Shown: piece after piece, positions 8,717 to 17,932 of the stretch
Layout: each line of letters opens with the position of its first letter
Position numbering within the stretch: position 1 is the first letter of the stretch
NCBI GenBank assembly: GCA_016722515.1
Contig: JADKJE010000001.1
Location: forward strand, 558,001-622,000
Direction: 5' to 3'
Length of the DNA: 64,000 bases
Source of the DNA: Alphaproteobacteria bacterium
Lineage (GTDB): Bacteria > Pseudomonadota > Alphaproteobacteria > Rickettsiales > JADKJE01
Program-made: the position numbers and the translations under genes
The notes under the pieces: generated by a model
The model's input: only the letters and a program-made list of their open reading frames with translations
Told to the model about the DNA's origin: nothing
Databases searched by the model: none

Positions 8717-9156
8717 GGCATGTCACACAAGAAGGCCTGAGCTTGATTAAGCGATTCGAGGGCTTTTCTCCGACGATCTATCTGGACGCAGCAGGCCTGC
8801 CCACGATTGGCTACGGGCATTTGCTGCGTCCGGGTGAAGCGGAGATGTTCCGGCGCGGCATCAGCCACGAGGCAGGCATCGCACTATTGATTAAGGATGT
8901 GGAAGCCGCCGAGCGTTTGGTGCTGCGCCTGATCACCGTGCCACTCACCAACGGCCAATTCGATGCGCTGGTGTCGTTCACCTTCAATCTGGGCGGTGGG
9001 GCGCTTCAACGCTCCACCCTCCGCCGCAAAGTAAACCGCGAAGAACATGACAACGTGCCAGCTGAATTCCTGCGCTGGGTTTGGGCTGGAGGGAAGAAGC
9101 TGCGCGGATTGGTTAGGCGGCGTGAGGCGGAGGTGGAATTCTATTTCGGCAACTGA
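8713..9156 (+). CDS. GH24 endolysin (phage lysozyme)
   Basis: 148-residue muramidase that cleaves the MurNAc-GlcNAc bond of peptidoglycan. The catalytic signature of GH24, E-x8-D-x5-T, is present as Glu16, Asp25 and Thr31 in KRFEGF...YLDAAGLPTIGYGH. The family motif FDALVSFTFNLGGGAL lies near residues 77-93 and the WVWAGGKKLRGLVRRREAE segment near the end. No signal peptide is visible, so export must depend on the holin upstream. The start at 8713 (MRHVTQEG) overlaps the holin stop. The gene ends 9 bp from the convergent ion-channel gene. Confidence 0.93.
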   Translation: MRHVTQEGLSLIKRFEGFSPTIYLDAAGLPTIGYGHLLRPGEAEMFRRGISHEAGIALLIKDVEAAERLVLRLITVPLTNGQFDALVSFTFNLGGGALQRSTLRRKVNREEHDNVPAEFLRWVWAGGKKLRGLVRRREAEVEFYFGN

Positions 9157-9165
9157 ACAATGGCC

Positions 9166-9606
9166 TCACCATCGAGTACAACGGCATCTTTTATCCAAGA
9201 ACAAACGCTTTGTGACTGCATGAATAAAACCAACAGAAGCAATAATAAGCACTATGCCATTGATGGCTTCAAAGGCGGTAAGGAGGCGAAGTTCTGATAA
9301 GATGGGAGCGGTGTTACCAGTTCCCATTGCTGCGTAGGTAGTGGAGGCAAAGTAGTAATAATCCGCAAAACTTAGCAGGCTTTCTTTGGCCATGATGTGT
9401 GTCAGTCCATAAAATGCGGTTGCATAAAGAAATATATTAATGAAATGCACTGTGAACACTGACATTACAGCTGTCATGGCTCGGGTGCGGGGATATGCAA
9501 TATTGGGCAATCTGCGCCAGACATGGCGCAAAGAAATATATGTGATTGTGGATGTTCCAATCATCAGAGTGATGGCGGTAAAAATAAGGATGAAATTCTC
9601 CATCAT
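9166..9606 (-). CDS. Small potassium-channel-like membrane protein
   Basis: 146 residues with hydrophobic segments at about 5-27, 47-68 and 107-129. Between the last two lies a pore-loop motif, YYYFASTTYAAMGTGN (about 83-98), followed by LRLLTAFEAINGIVLI, the pattern of two-TM ion-channel (Ion_trans_2) proteins. The canonical potassium filter TVGYGD is replaced by AMGTGN, so selectivity is uncertain. No cytoplasmic regulatory domain is visible. Its ATG overlaps the fabI stop by 4 bp and it is the last gene of the hsd-kef-fabI operon. A second Met codon at 9603 is an alternative start. Inferred role: ion flux across the inner membrane. Confidence 0.7.
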   Translation of the reverse strand: MMENFILIFTAITLMIGTSTITYISLRHVWRRLPNIAYPRTRAMTAVMSVFTVHFINIFLYATAFYGLTHIMAKESLLSFADYYYFASTTYAAMGTGNTAPILSELRLLTAFEAINGIVLIIASVGFIHAVTKRLFLDKRCRCTRW

Positions 9607-10376
9607 GAACCTCTCACATTATATCCAGCATCGACATAGATCGTCTGGCCGGTGACTTGTTTGGCGTTGTCGGAAACCAGAAACGCCGCCATTTCACCGA
9701 TCTGTTCCAGCGTCACCAGCTGGTGCATGGGCGCTTTGCTGGCGGCTGCTTCCATCAACTTATCAAAATCTGTAAGGCCAGAGGCGGCGCGGGTTTTAAC
9801 CGGACCAGTGGAAAGCGCATTGACGCGGATATGCTGCGCTCCCAATTCCGAGGACAGATATTTGACGCTGGCCTCCAGCGCTGCCTTCACGGGACCCATC
9901 AAATTGTAATGCGTGACCACTTTCTCCGCGCCGTAATAGCTCATGGTGAGGATGGAGCCGCCATCTTTTATCAGCGGTTCAGCTGCTTTGGCAAGGCGCA
10001 TCAGCGAGTGGCAGGAAACATCCATCGCCTGAGAAAACCCAGCGCTGGAACTATCCACCACGCGCCCCTGTAAATCTGCCTTGGGCGCGAAAGCGATGGA
10101 ATGTAGCAGGAAATCCAGCTTACCCCATTTTTCGGCAATCGCGGCAAACAGCGCTTCTTGCTCCTGCGGTTGCGTCACATCCAGCTTCATGCAGATCGGC
10201 GCATTCAGTTTTTCTGCAAGCGGCTGTACATAGGATTTTGCCTTGTCATTCAGATAAGTGATGGCAATCTCCGCACCATGATCCCGGAAGGCTTTGGCGC
10301 ATCCCCATGCAATCGACGCATCGTTAGCGATACCCACTACCAGTCCTTTTTTATTTTTAAGCATTGGCAAGTGCAT
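9603..10376 (-). CDS. fabI: Enoyl-[acyl-carrier-protein] reductase (NADH), FabI type
   Basis: 257-residue short-chain dehydrogenase that reduces enoyl-ACP in the last step of fatty-acid elongation. Seen: the altered Rossmann motif of FabI, GIANDASIAWG (about 15-25), and the FabI catalytic pattern Y-x6-K with Tyr157 and Lys164 in YNLMGPVKAAL. The position equivalent to E. coli Gly93, where substitutions give triclosan resistance, is Ala95 (HSIAFAP); Ala there is also usual in alphaproteobacterial FabI. The start overlaps the kef stop (by 20 bp, or 8 bp if Met5 is used). Finding a fatty-acid enzyme in the middle of prophage cargo is unusual; it could be a spare or drug-tolerant copy. Confidence 0.9.
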   Translation of the reverse strand: MHLPMLKNKKGLVVGIANDASIAWGCAKAFRDHGAEIAITYLNDKAKSYVQPLAEKLNAPICMKLDVTQPQEQEALFAAIAEKWGKLDFLLHSIAFAPKADLQGRVVDSSSAGFSQAMDVSCHSLMRLAKAAEPLIKDGGSILTMSYYGAEKVVTHYNLMGPVKAALEASVKYLSSELGAQHIRVNALSTGPVKTRAASGLTDFDKLMEAAASKAPMHQLVTLEQIGEMAAFLVSDNAKQVTGQTIYVDAGYNVRGS

Positions 10377-12102
10377 TTTGATCCCTTAGTTTTTTGATAA
10401 TTTTTTCTATTGTCCCATCTTCCGTACCAACCTGTTGCATCAGCAAGCGTGCAACGCTTAAGCTCGATTCCAGTGTTTCTGCTACCACATATTTTGCGCC
10501 CATATCGTAAAGTGCTGCCATATCTGCGGTGTCCTTAGCGCGAACGATCACCGGTAGCAGCGGCCACTCAGCGCGAATGGATTTCAGAATGCTATGGGTG
10601 GCAGTGTGGTCATCAATGGCAATCACTGCCGCAATGACATGATCCGAATGCAACCGATGCCAGAGTTCCAGCTTCTTCGCATCCCCATAAATGATATGAA
10701 ATCCCTCGCGTTTCAGGGATTGTACGCGTTCGGCATTATGGTCAAACCCTATATAGGCAATCTGCTGTTCGGCCAGTGCGTTCCCAAGCAGTTGTCCGAC
10801 GCGACCAAAACCTGCAATAATAACTACACGCTCACCCAGTTGCGGAATATCCTGCTCTAACGCCGGTTTTTTAGAGAGATAGCCCGACATCTTAGCAGCC
10901 AGAGGCGCACACCTAAACAGCAGTGGCGTTACCATCATCGCAAGCGCCGTCACCAGCAAAAAGAACTGCACGTTGTGGGCAGGCATAAGATTCCCTGCCA
11001 TGGCCACGCCCAAAATGAGCAGCGCAAACTCGCCCGGCTGCGCCAGATACACCGATGCTTCGGCTGCCTGCCGGTGCGGAACTTTGAACCACAGGCAGAG
11101 CGGAAAGATAATCGCCGCTTTCAGTATGAATATCCCCACCACAGAAAGTGCCAGCAGGAATGGTTGGCGTAGGATTTCTTCGACATTGATCATCATACCA
11201 ACGGAGAGAAAAAAGATGCCAAGCAGCAGTCCCTTCAGCGGGCTGACGATGACCTCCACCTCATGTTTGAACTCGGTTTCAGCAATCAACAGCCCTGCCA
11301 GAAACGCGCCTAGTGCTAAGGAAAGACCCGCTGCTTCGGTGATCGCAGCGCAAGCTATCACCACGAACACGATAAACGCCGCCAGCCATTCCGCATTGCG
11401 TGAAGCACTCACAGATTGCAGTAATGGCGCAAGAATGCGCTTGCCGAGGAACATAATGGCAAGCACGGTACACAGGCCAATACCCAAGGCAGACAGCAAT
11501 GTAATGCCAATGCTGTCCTCAGATGCGCCGGTGAAGGATGCTGCCAGCACCAGAATCGGCACCACCGCCAGATCTTGCATCAGCAAAATGGAGAAGCACA
11601 AAATACCGATGGGGCGATTGCTCAGGCGGCGCTCTTCCAGCAGTTTCATGACGATGGCCGTGGAAGAAAGTGCAAAGGATGCGCCAAGCAGAATGGCGGC
11701 TTCCAGCGCGTTACCGAACCAGAAGGCAATCAGAAAAATCGCCAGTGCCGTCACGATAATCTGCGCGGAGCCGAGGCCAAAAATAAACCGCCGAAGCTCT
11801 TTCAGCCGCCCCAGCGAAAGCTCCAGCCCAATCATGAACATCAGCGTGATGATGCCAAGCTCGCCAAGCGTCTGCACCGTGCTTAGGTCATCAATGGTGA
11901 CAACTGAAAGCCACGGGTAGCTATCCGCCAGTGCTGCCAGACCGTAAGGACCAATGACCACGCCGCACAAGAGATACGCCAGTACAGGCGACATGCGAAG
12001 CCGCTGCAGCAGTGGCACAGCAACCCCTGCAATCCCGAAGAACAGCAGAATGTTCGAGAGTATCAGTGCCAGATGGTGTGCGCTGTGAGTGGCTTGTTCC
12101 AT
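10357..12102 (-). CDS. Kef-type K+/H+ antiporter (CPA2) with RCK domain
   Basis: 581 residues. The first ~395 residues are a CPA2 Na+/H+-exchanger-type membrane domain with about a dozen hydrophobic segments (MSPVLAYLLCGVVIGPYGL and TLGELGIITLMFMIGLELSL are family signatures). The C-terminal part (about 410-560) is a TrkA-N/RCK domain with the nucleotide-binding motif VVIIAGFGRVGQLLG. Known relatives (KefB/KefC) exchange K+ for H+ and are gated by ligands at the RCK domain. The gene starts 3 bp after hsdR and overlaps fabI, so it is part of the R-M operon. KefB or KefC cannot be told apart from sequence alone, so no symbol is given. Confidence 0.88.
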   Translation of the reverse strand: MEQATHSAHHLALILSNILLFFGIAGVAVPLLQRLRMSPVLAYLLCGVVIGPYGLAALADSYPWLSVVTIDDLSTVQTLGELGIITLMFMIGLELSLGRLKELRRFIFGLGSAQIIVTALAIFLIAFWFGNALEAAILLGASFALSSTAIVMKLLEERRLSNRPIGILCFSILLMQDLAVVPILVLAASFTGASEDSIGITLLSALGIGLCTVLAIMFLGKRILAPLLQSVSASRNAEWLAAFIVFVVIACAAITEAAGLSLALGAFLAGLLIAETEFKHEVEVIVSPLKGLLLGIFFLSVGMMINVEEILRQPFLLALSVVGIFILKAAIIFPLCLWFKVPHRQAAEASVYLAQPGEFALLILGVAMAGNLMPAHNVQFFLLVTALAMMVTPLLFRCAPLAAKMSGYLSKKPALEQDIPQLGERVVIIAGFGRVGQLLGNALAEQQIAYIGFDHNAERVQSLKREGFHIIYGDAKKLELWHRLHSDHVIAAVIAIDDHTATHSILKSIRAEWPLLPVIVRAKDTADMAALYDMGAKYVVAETLESSLSVARLLMQQVGTEDGTIEKIIKKLRDQNALANA

Positions 12103-12105
12103 AAA

Positions 12106-15100
12106 TCAAACACCCAGATACTTTTCAAAGTAAGCTCGAAGTGTTTCAAGAACGCGGGATTTTTTCTTCGATAGCGCATTGTCTTTATCGAACATGGATA
12201 CCGGCGGCAATATTCCGGCAAAGCTGGTTCCTGTTGATTTCAACTCACCATCACGAAAGGCGTTAGCAACGAATCTGCGAGTTTCATACGGCTTCAGACT
12301 TTCCTGTTCAATGATCTTTTCGAGATCCTCGCTTCTGTTCCTGTCTGTAAACGCACGCCAATCCTTATCCACGTCACTATGGACGTTCAGCGTATTGATA
12401 AAGCGCTGGATCAGTTCTTTCTTGCTGCGTAGCTCGATGCTTGAATTCATCGCCTTATCAATAGCAGTAAGGATTTCTTTATCCTGCATTTTTGATTTTT
12501 GATACTTAGCAACAAGCTGAATAATATAATCAATGTTGATGGTGACTTGCTTCACCAGTTCGATCTCGAACTCGATGTCATCATTGATGTTTTCTTTGTC
12601 AGCCTCATTGTGCTTGCGATGCTTGTCATAAAGGTCGAGATAAGCGCTCTGATAATCCTGAAAATCCCGATCAGAGAGAATTTCATTCCCCTCAAATTCA
12701 TCAAACGAAGTGAGAATATTCCGAAGCCTTAGAATGGCTCCCCAAAGCTTGATGAAATCTTTTTCTGCTTGCTCACCCTCAATATATACCGGCAGAGGGA
12801 AGCGCTCTTGCAGTTCTGCGATAATTTCAACGTATCCCCTCTGGTGCTTGCCGTCTTTTTCCCAGCCATTGTAATAATCGTTGTACGATTTCAGCAGAAC
12901 AATACCGCCAGCTTCTTTGTTGCCGAAAATGGAAAGGGCATCGTTTGTTGCCTGCTCAAGATCACGGAAGCAGATGATATTTCCAAAGGTTTTAACGGAG
13001 TTAAGAATTCGGTTGGTGCGTGAAAAGGCCTGAAGCAACCCGTGATGCCGCAAGTTTTTATCAACCCACAATGTATTGAGGGTGGTCGCATCAAATCCAG
13101 TCAGGAACATATTGACCACGATCAGCAAGTCGATCTCACGGTTCTTCATGCGCTGTGAGAGGTCTTTGTAATAATTTTCGAACTTATCCGCGCTGGTATC
13201 GTAGCTGGTGCCGAAGTGACCGTTATAATCAGCTATCGCTCCATCGAGAAAATCACGGGATGGCTGATCCAATCCGCCTGTATCAAAATCTTCATCAGGC
13301 AGAATGCCATCTTCATTTTCTGCTTCATTCGCGCCAAAGCTGAAGATGGTAGCGATTTTCAGCCCTGAGTTTCGTGACTTAAATTCAGCATAATATTTCT
13401 TGGCAACCTCAATGGAACTCACAGCAAAGATGGAGTTAAAACCATTAAGGCGTACTTGGTTTCTGATTTCTTTGATTTTCTTCGCGGCGTCGCGCTCTTT
13501 ATCTGAAACAACGTCCGCAATGTTGGTGAGTTTGCTGAAAGAATAGAACCCGCCATTGCGCTTTGTTTTTTGCTCGAAGTGTTCAAGGATATAATCCGTT
13601 ACCTGCGCGATGCGTTCCGGTGAGTTAGCAGCGGCCTCTATATCGATAGCGCGAACCTTCTTGTCCTTAACGTCATCCTTCATTTTCAGGGTGTTGATGT
13701 AATCAATTCTGAAGGGCAGAACGTTTTCATCATTAATGGCGTCAACAATGGTGTAGGCGTGCAGTTTTTTCCCGAATGCCTGCTCCGTAGTTTTTAACTG
13801 TGGGTTGCCGCCAGATGAAGAGTTCTCTCCAAAGATAGGCGTGCCGGTAAAACCAAAAATATGATAGTTCTTGAAGGCCTTGGTGATTTGTGTGTGCATC
13901 TCGCCAAACTGGGAGCGGTGGCACTCATCAAATATCAAAACGACATGACCATCAAAAACGCTATGCCCCTTGTTGGCAGAGATGAATTTGGCCAGCTTCT
14001 GAATAGTGGTGATGATGATTTTGGCATTCGGGTCGGAAAGCTGTTTCGTCAATATAGCGGTGCTGGTGTTGGAATTGGCAGAGCCTTTTTGGAACTTGTC
14101 GTATTCCTTCATCGTTTGGTAATCGAGATCTTTTCTATCGACGACGAAAAGCACCTTGTCCATACCCTCAAGGCGGGTGGCGAGTTGCGCCGTCTTGAAG
14201 CTAGTCAGGGTTTTGCCGCTGCCCGTGGTGTGCCAGATATATCCGCCAGCCTCTAAAGTACCGAGCTGCTTGTGGTTGGTGGACATGGCAATGCGGTTCA
14301 TAATGCGCTCTGCCGCTGCAATCTGGTATGGGCGCATGACCAGAAGCAATTTATCCGTCGTGAATACGCAATAGCGCGTCAGGATCGAAAGCAGGGAATG
14401 CTTAGAGAAAAAGGTTTTGGAGAAATCGACAAGATCGGAAATGCGTTTATTCTGTGCATCTGTCCACCAGCAGGTAAATTCAAAGCTGTTGCTGGTTTTC
14501 TTGCGGGATGATTTGCCTTGCTGCTCTTTAATGTGGGCGCTGCGTGTGGTGTTGGAATAGTATTTTGTATGCGTACCGTTAGAAATAACGAACAGCTGCA
14601 CATACTCAAAAAGACCACTATCCGCCCAGAAGCTATCACGCTGATAACGGTTGATTTGGTTGAAGGCCTCCCGAATGGCCACGCCGCGCCGTTTCAATTC
14701 CACATGCACCATCGGCAGGCCGTTGACGAGTACCGTCACATCATAGCGGTTTTTGCGTGCACCCTCGGTTTCATATTGGTTGATCACCTGCACAAAGTTA
14801 TTGTGGATGTTGTCCTTATCCAAAATCCGTACATTTTTGGTAGTGCCATCATCGCGCTTGAGGTTGAAGATGTGATCTTCCTGAACCTTGGTGGTTTTTT
14901 CTTCAATGCCTTCGTTTTTATTGGCCAGATAGTGAGTGAGCATCTGCTGCCATTCGGCTTCTGAAAACACCATGTCATTGAGTTTTGAAAGCTGCGCACG
15001 CAGGTTCTGGATAAGGTCGCTATCGCTCCTTATCGTCAAATATTCATAGCCATTGTTTCGCAGCAGGCGAATGAGCTCTAGCTCCAGTTCGTTCTCGGAC

Positions 15101-15189
15101 TGATAATGCGTGGCGTCTTTCTTATCCGGCACATATTCCGCAACGACAGTGCTGTTCGGGTTCTCGGCGATAGTGTTGAAGCTAGACAT
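12106..15189 (-). CDS. hsdR: Type I restriction enzyme, R subunit
   Basis: 1027-residue motor and nuclease subunit. The N-terminal PD-(D/E)xK nuclease shows Asp150 and Glu164-x-Lys166 (VHVELKRRG). The SF2 translocase follows with Walker A TGSGKT (322-327), the DEAD-box variant DECH (421-424) and GFTGTP. The C-terminal ~250 residues are helical and should bind the methyltransferase. It cuts unmodified DNA at a distance from the recognition site after ATP-driven translocation. The ORF is full length with no interruption, so restriction is probably functional. Its ATG overlaps the hsdS stop (TAATG) and kef follows after 3 bp. Confidence 0.95.
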   Translation of the reverse strand: MSSFNTIAENPNSTVVAEYVPDKKDATHYQSENELELELIRLLRNNGYEYLTIRSDSDLIQNLRAQLSKLNDMVFSEAEWQQMLTHYLANKNEGIEEKTTKVQEDHIFNLKRDDGTTKNVRILDKDNIHNNFVQVINQYETEGARKNRYDVTVLVNGLPMVHVELKRRGVAIREAFNQINRYQRDSFWADSGLFEYVQLFVISNGTHTKYYSNTTRSAHIKEQQGKSSRKKTSNSFEFTCWWTDAQNKRISDLVDFSKTFFSKHSLLSILTRYCVFTTDKLLLVMRPYQIAAAERIMNRIAMSTNHKQLGTLEAGGYIWHTTGSGKTLTSFKTAQLATRLEGMDKVLFVVDRKDLDYQTMKEYDKFQKGSANSNTSTAILTKQLSDPNAKIIITTIQKLAKFISANKGHSVFDGHVVLIFDECHRSQFGEMHTQITKAFKNYHIFGFTGTPIFGENSSSGGNPQLKTTEQAFGKKLHAYTIVDAINDENVLPFRIDYINTLKMKDDVKDKKVRAIDIEAAANSPERIAQVTDYILEHFEQKTKRNGGFYSFSKLTNIADVVSDKERDAAKKIKEIRNQVRLNGFNSIFAVSSIEVAKKYYAEFKSRNSGLKIATIFSFGANEAENEDGILPDEDFDTGGLDQPSRDFLDGAIADYNGHFGTSYDTSADKFENYYKDLSQRMKNREIDLLIVVNMFLTGFDATTLNTLWVDKNLRHHGLLQAFSRTNRILNSVKTFGNIICFRDLEQATNDALSIFGNKEAGGIVLLKSYNDYYNGWEKDGKHQRGYVEIIAELQERFPLPVYIEGEQAEKDFIKLWGAILRLRNILTSFDEFEGNEILSDRDFQDYQSAYLDLYDKHRKHNEADKENINDDIEFEIELVKQVTINIDYIIQLVAKYQKSKMQDKEILTAIDKAMNSSIELRSKKELIQRFINTLNVHSDVDKDWRAFTDRNRSEDLEKIIEQESLKPYETRRFVANAFRDGELKSTGTSFAGILPPVSMFDKDNALSKKKSRVLETLRAYFEKYLGV

Positions 15190-16364
15190 TACGCCGCCTC
15201 CTGAAAGGTTAGAAGCTGATTGCGATAATGCTCGTACTGTTGGCGGCGAGCAGCGATTTCGGCAGGCAAGCCGCTGGCAATATCATTCACCAGCGCGTCA
15301 AACTTATCGAGAATAGCAACGATGCGCTCCTGCTCTTCGGGAGATGGCACGAGGACTTGATACTTCATGATCATTTGCTTGTTCCCGCGTGGCATCTTTG
15401 CGCCCTTGGAGGTTTTGACCGCATAATGGAAGAAGTCATCATCTGCTAGAATCTGGTACAGATAGCGAGGCAGAATATTTTGTTTTTCTTCAGGTTTTAT
15501 GCGGATAACAAGAACGTCACCGTTAGTTCCGCCTTGCTGATCAGAGTGCCATATCTTTTTCAAATATGGCCTTATATTCCCAATAAGAATATCGCCTTCT
15601 TCATAGCAAGTGAGTCTGCCAGTCTCCGGCACATAATTTGACACGGTTTTACCTGCACGATTTTGCAACAGATTATCTACTCCAACGTAGGTTTTGTTAT
15701 CCAAGGAAATGGCATTAATACGCGTGTCGGAATACATAGCTATTTCTCCGAGTGATCGCCATTGGACGAAACAGCTCTCTCTCTCTACGTTTCTGCCGAT
15801 TTCATTGAATGAAAGGAGGGAGTTGCGATAATACGCATATTGCTGACGACGCGCTTCCAGCTCTGCTTCCAGCTCTGCTTCCAGCTTGGTAAACGCATCG
15901 AGGATGTCAACAATTTCTTTCTGAATTCTGGGGTGTGGATTGGGAATTTCAAAATCCGAATATGTGGAGATCCACTGACGAGCATGGCTTGAAGGTTTAT
16001 ATTGTATGTTCTTCATCGCATAATACACATAGCGAAAGTTCGCACCTTCTTTGGGGGTAAGCATCTTCATGGCAGAACTTTTAACTTTGAAGTTAAACTC
16101 GACCCAATGAAATGAGGTGGTGAAGTCATCAAAAATAATAACAGGCGCATCTTTGCTAGCTTGATAAATACCATCAATCTCACTGGTATATCCAAGTATA
16201 AAACTATCGCCTGCCGTTAATACAGGCGTTGAATAGCTATCATCATATTCTGTCGATCTAACAATATACGGAGTTGGCTGGGCATAGTCTAAAAGCTCTC
16301 CCAACTTGATATTCGTCACCCCATCTGGGCAATGCTCGGCAATCAGATCATCAATCCTGCTCAT
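15189..16364 (-). CDS. hsdS: Type I restriction enzyme, S (specificity) subunit
   Basis: 391 residues with two target-recognition domains (about 1-150 and 195-350), each followed by a conserved helical spacer: ARRQQYAYYRNSLLSF (171-186) and ARRQQYEHYRNQLLTF near the C terminus. This layout and the spacer sequence match type IC (EcoR124-like) subunits. Just before the first spacer lies a tandem four-residue repeat, LEAELEAELEAR (161-172), in the same place as the TAEL repeats whose number sets the gap between half-sites in EcoR124. Overlaps: 4 bp with hsdM, 1 bp (TAATG) with hsdR. It determines the DNA target of both methylation and restriction. Confidence 0.93.
   Translation of the reverse strand: MSRIDDLIAEHCPDGVTNIKLGELLDYAQPTPYIVRSTEYDDSYSTPVLTAGDSFILGYTSEIDGIYQASKDAPVIIFDDFTTSFHWVEFNFKVKSSAMKMLTPKEGANFRYVYYAMKNIQYKPSSHARQWISTYSDFEIPNPHPRIQKEIVDILDAFTKLEAELEAELEARRQQYAYYRNSLLSFNEIGRNVERESCFVQWRSLGEIAMYSDTRINAISLDNKTYVGVDNLLQNRAGKTVSNYVPETGRLTCYEEGDILIGNIRPYLKKIWHSDQQGGTNGDVLVIRIKPEEKQNILPRYLYQILADDDFFHYAVKTSKGAKMPRGNKQMIMKYQVLVPSPEEQERIVAILDKFDALVNDIASGLPAEIAARRQQYEHYRNQLLTFQEAA
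15853..15888 (-). repeat. 12-bp tandem repeat in the hsdS central spacer
   Basis: Three units of GCTTCCAGCTCT (plus-strand reading) lie at 15853-15864, 15865-15876 and 15877-15888; the third differs in its last two bases. They encode the four-residue Leu-Glu-Ala-Glu repeat between the two recognition domains. Gain or loss of a unit keeps the reading frame and adds or removes four residues. Confidence 0.85.
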
Positions 16365-17932
16365 GCGGCATCTCCCTCTAAATCAGCGACAATGGCATCA
16401 ATCTGCGTGCGAAGCTCGTTCTGACGGGCAACGATTGTTTCAATGCGTGCGTTAAGCTCTATAATGTTGACAATTTTTCGCTTGTCTTCCGCTGCAACGT
16501 AGGTGCCAACGCCAATATTATAATCTTTCGCTTCGATTTCTTTATGATCGACAAGGCGAGAGTAGTATTCCTCCGTGGAACGGTTGGCGTAGCAATCCAG
16601 AATACGCTTCATGTGATCGTCATTCAGCTTATTTTTTGCTGAACCGCGCACAAACTCAGCTGTTGCATCAATGAACAGAACCTTGCTGTCGGATTTATTT
16701 TTCTTCATCACCAAAATGCAGGTGGCAATAGTTGTTCCGAAAAATAAATCTGCTGGAAGCTGAATCACAGCATCGACGTAGTTATTATCAACCAGATACT
16801 TCCTGATTTTCTGTTCTGCTCCGCCGCGATACATCGCGCCGGGGAAAGAAACGATGGCCGCTGTACCGTTGGTTGCCAGCCATGAAAGGGCGTGCATCAC
16901 AAACGCCAGATCAGCTTTTGATTTTGGCGCAAGAACACCCGCTGGCGTGAAACGATCATCGTTAATCATCAGTGGGTTTGCGTCACCATCCCATTTGATC
17001 GAGTATGGCGGATTAGAAACGATGGCTTCAAATGGTTCATCATCCCAGTGGTGGGGGTCGGTGAGTGTGTCACCATGGGCAACATCAAATTGCTCGTAGT
17101 TGATGTCGTGCAAAAACATGTTGATGCGGCAAAGGTTATAGGTCGTGATATTGATTTCCTGACCATAGAAGCCATTACGCACGTTTTCTTTGCCCAGCAC
17201 TTTGGCAAACTTCAGCAGCAGTGAGCCAGAGCCGCATGCAGGATCATACACTTTGTTGACCTCTGTTTTTCCTACCACGGTAATGCGTGCGAGAAGCTCG
17301 GAGACTTCTTGTGGTGTGAAGAACTCGCCACCGGATTTCCCAGCGTTGGCCGCGTACATGGTCATCAGATATTCATACGCATCGCCAAATATATCGATTG
17401 AGTTATCGCCATAATTGCCAATCGGCAGCTCGCCAATAGCATTGAGCAGTTTAACCAGTTTTTCATTGCGCCTTACTACTGTTGCGCCAAGTTTATTGCT
17501 GTTCACATCAATGTCGTCAAACAGCCCCTTCATGTCGCTTTCGCTGTCGGTTCCTTGGGCAGAGGCCTCGATATTTTTGAACACTTTCTCAAGTGTTTCG
17601 TTCAAGTTGGCATCGGCGGCTGCATTTTTCCGAACATTCTCAAACAATTCACTTGGGTGAACGAAGAAGCCTTTTTCTTCGAGAATCGATTCCCTGCCAT
17701 GCTCTGCATCGGTGTCGTTTAGAGCCGCATAATCAAAGTTGCGTTCTCCGACCTGCCTTTGTTTTTCATTAACGTAAGAACTCAGATTCTCCGAGATGAA
17801 GCGGTAAAAGAGGATGCCCAATACATATTGCTTGAAGTCCCAGCCATCGACGCTGCCGCGAAGGTCATTGGCAATTCGCCAAATGGTGGAGTGTAACGCT
17901 GAGCGTTCCTGTTCTTTTTTTGTGTCAGCCAT
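16361..17932 (-). CDS. hsdM: Type I restriction enzyme, M (methyltransferase) subunit
   Basis: 523-residue N6-adenine methyltransferase. An N-terminal helical domain (IWRIANDLRGSVDGWDFKQYVLGILFYRF region, about 17-46) precedes the SAM-binding motif DPACGSG (230-236) and the catalytic NPPY (307-310). It pairs with HsdS to methylate the host target and with HsdR to restrict foreign DNA. The start overlaps the stop of the AlpA-like gene (TAATG) and its own stop overlaps hsdS by 4 bp. All catalytic motifs are intact. Confidence 0.96.
   Translation of the reverse strand: MADTKKEQERSALHSTIWRIANDLRGSVDGWDFKQYVLGILFYRFISENLSSYVNEKQRQVGERNFDYAALNDTDAEHGRESILEEKGFFVHPSELFENVRKNAAADANLNETLEKVFKNIEASAQGTDSESDMKGLFDDIDVNSNKLGATVVRRNEKLVKLLNAIGELPIGNYGDNSIDIFGDAYEYLMTMYAANAGKSGGEFFTPQEVSELLARITVVGKTEVNKVYDPACGSGSLLLKFAKVLGKENVRNGFYGQEINITTYNLCRINMFLHDINYEQFDVAHGDTLTDPHHWDDEPFEAIVSNPPYSIKWDGDANPLMINDDRFTPAGVLAPKSKADLAFVMHALSWLATNGTAAIVSFPGAMYRGGAEQKIRKYLVDNNYVDAVIQLPADLFFGTTIATCILVMKKNKSDSKVLFIDATAEFVRGSAKNKLNDDHMKRILDCYANRSTEEYYSRLVDHKEIEAKDYNIGVGTYVAAEDKRKIVNIIELNARIETIVARQNELRTQIDAIVADLEGDAA

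Noticed and set aside
10973..11920. 315-residue plus-strand frame across the kef gene
   Set aside because: Ser/Arg/Pro-rich composition without domains; the opposite strand encodes a clear CPA2 antiporter.
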